This document shows, one piece after another, positions 7,674-11,221 of a DNA stretch of 11,221 bases. The stretch covers positions 1 through 11,221 of the forward strand of contig CABSZQ010000013.1 in the NCBI GenBank assembly GCA_902482195.1, written 5' to 3'. Each line of letters opens with the position of its first letter. The first letter of the stretch is position 1. The translations under genes were made by a program, and so were the position numbers. Below the pieces are notes generated by a model. That model worked only from the letters and a program-made list of their open reading frames with translations. It was not told the origin of the DNA and ran no database searches. This stretch comes from an uncultured Haemophilus sp. GTDB taxonomy: Bacteria; Pseudomonadota; Gammaproteobacteria; Enterobacterales; Pasteurellaceae.

Positions 7674-7689
7674 ATGCAAACGTTTGCTT
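7674..7689. promoter_or_regulatory. PurR-like operator in the glpX promoter
   Basis: ATGCAAACGTTTGCTT contains the perfect 12-bp palindrome GCAAACGTTTGC (7676-7687), the core of the PurR operator consensus ACGCAAACGTTTGCGT. Thirteen of 16 positions agree. It lies just upstream of the candidate -10, where a bound LacI-family repressor would block transcription. Which family member binds is inference; PurR fits best. Confidence 0.65.
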
Positions 7690-7691
7690 AG

Positions 7692-7700
7692 TGATAAAAT
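7692..7700 (+). promoter_or_regulatory. Candidate glpX promoter (extended -10)
   Basis: TGATAAAAT is an extended -10 (TGn-TAAAAT), with a poor -35 (TTATGC at 7672-7677) 17 bp upstream. Transcription would start near 7707, leaving a leader of about 23 nt. Confidence 0.5.
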
Positions 7701-7729
7701 AACGAGACTTTTTGCATTGGGAGAGAAAA

Positions 7730-8743
7730 ATGAATCGTGCATTAGCTATTGAATTTTCAAGAGTAACCGAAGCGGCTGCGTTAGCGGCTTATACTTGGCT
7801 TGGACGTGGTAATAAAAATGCGGCGGATGAGGCAGCAGTCAAAGCCATGCGTTATATGCTGAATTTAATCCATATGGACGGTGAAATTGTGATTGGTGAA
7901 GGGGAAATTGACGAAGCACCAATGCTTTATATTGGCGAAAAAGTAGGGTCAGGTAATGGTGAACTCGTTTCTATTGCGGTTGATCCGATTGACGGCACAA
8001 GAATGACTGCAATGGGCCAATCAAATGCTATTTCAGTATTAGCTGCTGGCGGTAAACGCACTTTCTTAAAAGCGCCAGATATGTATATGGAAAAATTAGT
8101 CGTCGGTCCTGAAGTAAAAGGCATGATTGATTTAAGTTTACCGATTGAACAAAACCTTCGCCGTGTGGCTTCTCGTTTAGGTAAATCCTTATCGGATTTA
8201 ACCGTGATGGTACTCGCTAAACCGCGTCATGATGAAGTGATTAAGCAAATGCATAATCTAGGTATTCGTGTGATGGCTATTCCAGATGGTGATGTTGCGG
8301 CTTCGGTTTTATGTTGCTTACCGGATGCTGAAGTGGATATGGTTTATGGTATTGGCGGTGCACCTGAAGGTGTGGCAGCTGCCGCTGCAATTCGCGCATT
8401 AGGTGGAGATATGCAAGCTCGTCTTATTCCACGCAATGAAGTGAAAGGCGATACAGAAGAAAACCGTAAAATTGCCGCTGAAGAAGTTCAACGTTGTGAA
8501 GCCTTAGGTGTGAAGGTCAATGAAATCTTAAAATTAGAAGATTTAGTACGTGATGATAATCTTGTTTTTGCTGCAACAGGAATTACGCACGGTGAATTAC
8601 TCAAAGGGATTTCTCGCCGTGGCAACTTGGCCACCACAGAAACTTTATTAATCCGTGGTAAATCACGCACCATTCGTAAAATCCAATCCATCCATTATCT
8701 CGATAGAAAAGATTCTGAAATCTATGAGATTTTAAGAAATTAG
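7730..8743 (+). CDS. glpX: Class II fructose-1,6-bisphosphatase GlpX
   Basis: Metal-dependent phosphatase that converts fructose-1,6-bisphosphate to fructose-6-phosphate, a committed gluconeogenic step, in the cytoplasm. The 337-residue product matches E. coli GlpX in length and through its C-terminal ETLLIRGKSRTIRKIQSIHYLDRKD block. Residues known to matter in GlpX fall at the same numbers: Asp33, Glu57 (GEGEIDEAPM, 56-65), Asp85 in the phosphatase motif DPIDGT (85-90), and Glu213 (GGAPEG). The start is the ATG at 7730, preceded by GGGAGAG; an in-frame TTG at 7712 lies upstream of that site and lacks conservation. A PurR-like palindrome sits in its promoter. It is divergent from zapB and convergent with mutS, with which it shares a terminator. 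Confidence 0.97.
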   Translation: MNRALAIEFSRVTEAAALAAYTWLGRGNKNAADEAAVKAMRYMLNLIHMDGEIVIGEGEIDEAPMLYIGEKVGSGNGELVSIAVDPIDGTRMTAMGQSNAISVLAAGGKRTFLKAPDMYMEKLVVGPEVKGMIDLSLPIEQNLRRVASRLGKSLSDLTVMVLAKPRHDEVIKQMHNLGIRVMAIPDGDVAASVLCCLPDAEVDMVYGIGGAPEGVAAAAAIRALGGDMQARLIPRNEVKGDTEENRKIAAEEVQRCEALGVKVNEILKLEDLVRDDNLVFAATGITHGELLKGISRRGNLATTETLLIRGKSRTIRKIQSIHYLDRKDSEIYEILRN

Positions 8744-8750
8744 TGAAAAT

Positions 8751-8795
8751 AAAAGAGCGGTCATAAAAAACAATGAATTTTTTGACCGCTCTTTT
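8751..8795. terminator. Bidirectional terminator between glpX and mutS
   Basis: AAAAGAGCGGTCA (8751-8763) and TGACCGCTCTTTT (8783-8795) are perfect 13-bp complements. The A/T-rich loop can pair further. Plus-strand transcripts end in a T run, and the minus strand ends in UUUU. It begins 7 nt after the glpX stop and 8 nt from the mutS stop, so it serves both convergent genes. The stems contain AAGAGCGGT, one base from the uptake signal. Confidence 0.88.
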
Positions 8796-8802
8796 TTATT
8801 TC

Positions 8803-11221
8803 TTACAGCATTTTCTTCAATTGATACAGATAAGCTAAGGCTTGTTTTGGACTTAATTCATCTGGATCAAGCTGCTCAATGGCTTCGCGTAAAGCATCAG
8901 GCTCTGCCTCAAAAGCCAATTCACCTTGATGTTGATTTAACGCTCTTAAATGTTGAATTTGTTGATCACCATTTTGTGCCGACAATTTTTCTAACTGATG
9001 TAATTTTTGCTTCGCTAGTTTAATAACAGATTGAGGTACACCTGCCAGCGCTGCAACAGCAAGACCATAACTTTTACTTGCCGCACCGTCTTGAACGGCA
9101 TGCATAAAGGCAATAGTATTATTGTGTTCTAATGCATCTAAATGAATATTGGCAATGCCTTCAATTTGTTCTGGCAGTGCGGTGAGTTCAAAATAATGGG
9201 TCGCAAATAACGTAAGTGAACGAGTTTTCTTCGCTAACCATTCAGCACAAGCCCAAGCTAAAGAAAGCCCATCATAAGTAGACGTACCTCGTCCAATTTC
9301 ATCAATCAGAACCAAACTTTGTGAAGTGGCTTGATGAAGAATGTTCGCCATTTCTGTCATTTCCACCATAAATGTAGAACGACCGGATGCTAAATCATCA
9401 GAGGCGCCAATTCGAGTGAAAATTCGATCAATTTGCCCAATAATAGCGCTATCAGCTGGCACAAAACTGCCTATATATGCCATTAACGTAATTAAAGCCG
9501 TTTGACGCATATAGGTACTTTTACCACCCATATTTGGGCCAGTAATAATCAGCAAATGACGTTGCTGATTGAGATTCACAGGGTTAGCAATAAAGGGGTC
9601 TTTTAAGACTTGTTCCACTACAGGATGGCGACCATTTTCAATTTTTACGCCAATTTCATCGCTAAATTGTGGTGCAACATAATTTAAGGTTTCTGCTCTC
9701 TCTGCTAAGTTAACTAACACATCCAATTCAGACAATGCCAAGCTCGCTAACTGTAATTGACCTAAATGTGGCAATAATAAATCAAATAATTCATCATAAA
9801 GTTGCTTTTCTAAAGCAAGCGCCGCGCCTTTTGATTTTAAAACCTTATCTTCATATTCTTTTAATTCAGGAATAATATAGCGCTCGGCATTTTTTAATGT
9901 TTGACGGCGAACATAATGAATAGGTGCTTTATGGGATTGTCCTTGGCTAATTTGAATGTAATAACCATGCACCGCATTAAAGCCAATTTTTAAGGTATCA
10001 ATACCCGTGCTTTCTCGTTCGCGTTGTTCTAAATTTTCTAAATATTGCGTTGCGCCAGCGGAAAGGGTTCGCCATTCATCTAATTCTGCATTATAGCCTT
10101 CAGCAATAACGCCACCATCGCGAATTAATAACGGAGGGGTTTCAATAATTGCTTTTTGAAGTAGCTCGATTTGCGCGGAAAAATCACTAATTTGTGCAGA
10201 AAGTGCGGTCAAATTTGACGATGTTTTTGTATGAATTAGCGATTTTATCGGTTCAATTTGTTCTAATGCAGTACGTAAACGCGTGAGATCTCGAGGACGA
10301 GCAGAACGCAGTGCTACACGGGCAAGAATGCGTTCCATATCGCCCACTTGTTGCAAATAAGGCTGCAATTCGTGATACAAATCTTGCTCAATAATTTCAC
10401 CAATTGTTTTTTGGCGTTTTAATAGAATGTCTGTTTGACGGATAGGCTGATGAATCCAACGTTTTAACAAACGGCTACCCATTGGCGTAACACATTTATC
10501 TAATACCGAAGCCAGCGTGTTTTCTGTGCCTCCCGCAAGATTTTGAGTGAGTTCTAAATTGCGGCGTGTCGCGGCATCTAATTGAATATTATCGTTATTT
10601 TGAATAACACTGATACTTTGAATGTGTGGCAGAGAAGCACGTTGTGTTTCTTTTGCATATTGCAATAAACAGCCTGCTGCTGCCAAGCCAAGGGGGGACT
10701 TTTCTACACCAAATGCACGTAAATCTTTCGTACCAAATTGACGGTTAAGTTCTGAAATTGCCGCACTGAGCTCAAATTCCCAAATAGGGCGACGGCGTAG
10801 GCCTTTATAATGTTCGATAATGGCCATTTCGACAAAATCTTCACAATAAAGTAATTCCACGGGATTAATACGCTGTAATTCAGCTTGCAAGGCTTCTTTT
10901 GAATGAGGTTCACAAAGCTGAAAGCGTCCAGATGTCATGTCTAATGTGGCTAGACCAAATTTTTCTTTTTCCTGATAAACCGCCACAATTAAGTTATCTT
11001 GGCGTTCTGGTAAAAGTGCTTCATCACTCACTGTACCTGGTGTCACAATTCGTACAATTTTGCGTTCAACAGGCCCTTTTGATGTGGCGGGATCACCCAC
11101 TTGCTCACAAATGGCTACAGGTTCACCTAATTGCACTAATTTTGCTAAATAACCTTCTACCGCATGATAAGGCACGCCCGCCATGGGAATTGGATTACCT
11201 GCTGATTGTCCACGTTTAGTT
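8803..11221 (-). CDS. mutS: DNA mismatch repair protein MutS (N-terminus outside window)
   Basis: Mismatch-recognition ATPase that clamps on mispaired DNA and recruits MutL. The frame is open to the right edge and gives about 805 residues; compared with E. coli, roughly 56 N-terminal residues are missing, including the mismatch-reading Phe-X-Glu. The visible part starts within the mismatch-binding domain ([24 protein letters not shown]). The connector, core, lever and clamp domains follow. The ATPase carries Walker [10 protein letters not shown] (9514-9540), the [11 protein letters not shown] loop (9370-9402) and Walker [13 protein letters not shown] (9268-9303). The C-terminus ends [13 protein letters not shown], the dimerisation or tetramerisation region. 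No frameshift is seen. The start and promoter lie outside the window. It is convergent with glpX. Confidence 0.98.
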   Translation of the reverse strand, partial: TKRGQSAGNPIPMAGVPYHAVEGYLAKLVQLGEPVAICEQVGDPATSKGPVERKIVRIVTPGTVSDEALLPERQDNLIVAVYQEKEKFGLATLDMTSGRFQLCEPHSKEALQAELQRINPVELLYCEDFVEMAIIEHYKGLRRRPIWEFELSAAISELNRQFGTKDLRAFGVEKSPLGLAAAGCLLQYAKETQRASLPHIQSISVIQNNDNIQLDAATRRNLELTQNLAGGTENTLASVLDKCVTPMGSRLLKRWIHQPIRQTDILLKRQKTIGEIIEQDLYHELQPYLQQVGDMERILARVALRSARPRDLTRLRTALEQIEPIKSLIHTKTSSNLTALSAQISDFSAQIELLQKAIIETPPLLIRDGGVIAEGYNAELDEWRTLSAGATQYLENLEQRERESTGIDTLKIGFNAVHGYYIQISQGQSHKAPIHYVRRQTLKNAERYIIPELKEYEDKVLKSKGAALALEKQLYDELFDLLLPHLGQLQLASLALSELDVLVNLAERAETLNYVAPQFSDEIGVKIENGRHPVVEQVLKDPFIANPVNLNQQRHLLIITGPNMGGKSTYMRQTALITLMAYIGSFVPADSAIIGQIDRIFTRIGASDDLASGRSTFMVEMTEMANILHQATSQSLVLIDEIGRGTSTYDGLSLAWACAEWLAKKTRSLTLFATHYFELTALPEQIEGIANIHLDALEHNNTIAFMHAVQDGAASKSYGLAVAALAGVPQSVIKLAKQKLHQLEKLSAQNGDQQIQHLRALNQHQGELAFEAEPDALREAIEQLDPDELSPKQALAYLYQLKKML
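10201..10209 (+). repeat. DNA uptake signal sequence (exact)
   Basis: AAAGTGCGGTCAAATTT context on the plus strand, inside mutS, with the A/T-rich flank of the extended consensus. Confidence 0.85.

Noticed and set aside
7712..7729. Upstream TTG start for glpX adding six residues
   Set aside because: The extra codons include the GGGAGAG ribosome-binding site, and residue numbering matches E. coli GlpX only from the ATG at 7730.
9172..9183. Further uptake signal in mutS (CAGTGCGGT)
   Set aside because: One mismatch in the core and no extended A/T flank; other one-mismatch copies (for example near 6966 and 10761) were left out for the same reason.

Overview
The window is ordinary core-genome DNA from a Pasteurellaceae bacterium, most likely Haemophilus or a close relative such as H. 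parainfluenzae or Aggregatibacter. The DNA is AT-rich. The proteins closely resemble H. influenzae and E. coli housekeeping proteins as I remember them. Six exact copies of the Haemophilus-type uptake signal AAGTGCGGT occur, three on each strand. The species cannot be fixed from the sequence alone.

Layout, left to right. Positions 1-3636 hold the first six genes of the F1Fo ATP synthase operon, all on the minus strand and read in the order atpI-atpB-atpE-atpF-atpH-atpA; atpA runs off the left edge. A strong promoter with a candidate CRP site precedes atpI. Next come rsmG (16S rRNA methylation) and mnmG (tRNA wobble-uridine modification), also on the minus strand, separated by a terminator built from an uptake-signal inverted repeat. 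Positions 6449-6878 carry no gene and hold a compact chromosomal replication origin (oriC). It has an AT-rich GATC repeat block on the mnmG side, and three perfect DnaA boxes plus two variants. To its right lie mioC and zapB (minus strand), then glpX (plus strand) with a PurR-like operator in its promoter. Last is mutS (minus strand), convergent with glpX, with its N-terminus cut off by the right edge.

The order atp-rsmG-mnmG-oriC-mioC matches the classical origin neighbourhood of E. coli, so the window spans the replication start point. The atp operon, rsmG and mnmG are transcribed away from oriC with the leftward fork. glpX runs with the rightward fork, while mioC, zapB and mutS are head-on to it.

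I found no mobile element, CRISPR array, tRNA, rRNA or unknown gene, and no evidence of an undescribed system. The points worth a second look are regulatory: origin architecture, the candidate PurR and CRP operators, terminators around mioC, and uptake signals reused as terminator stems.
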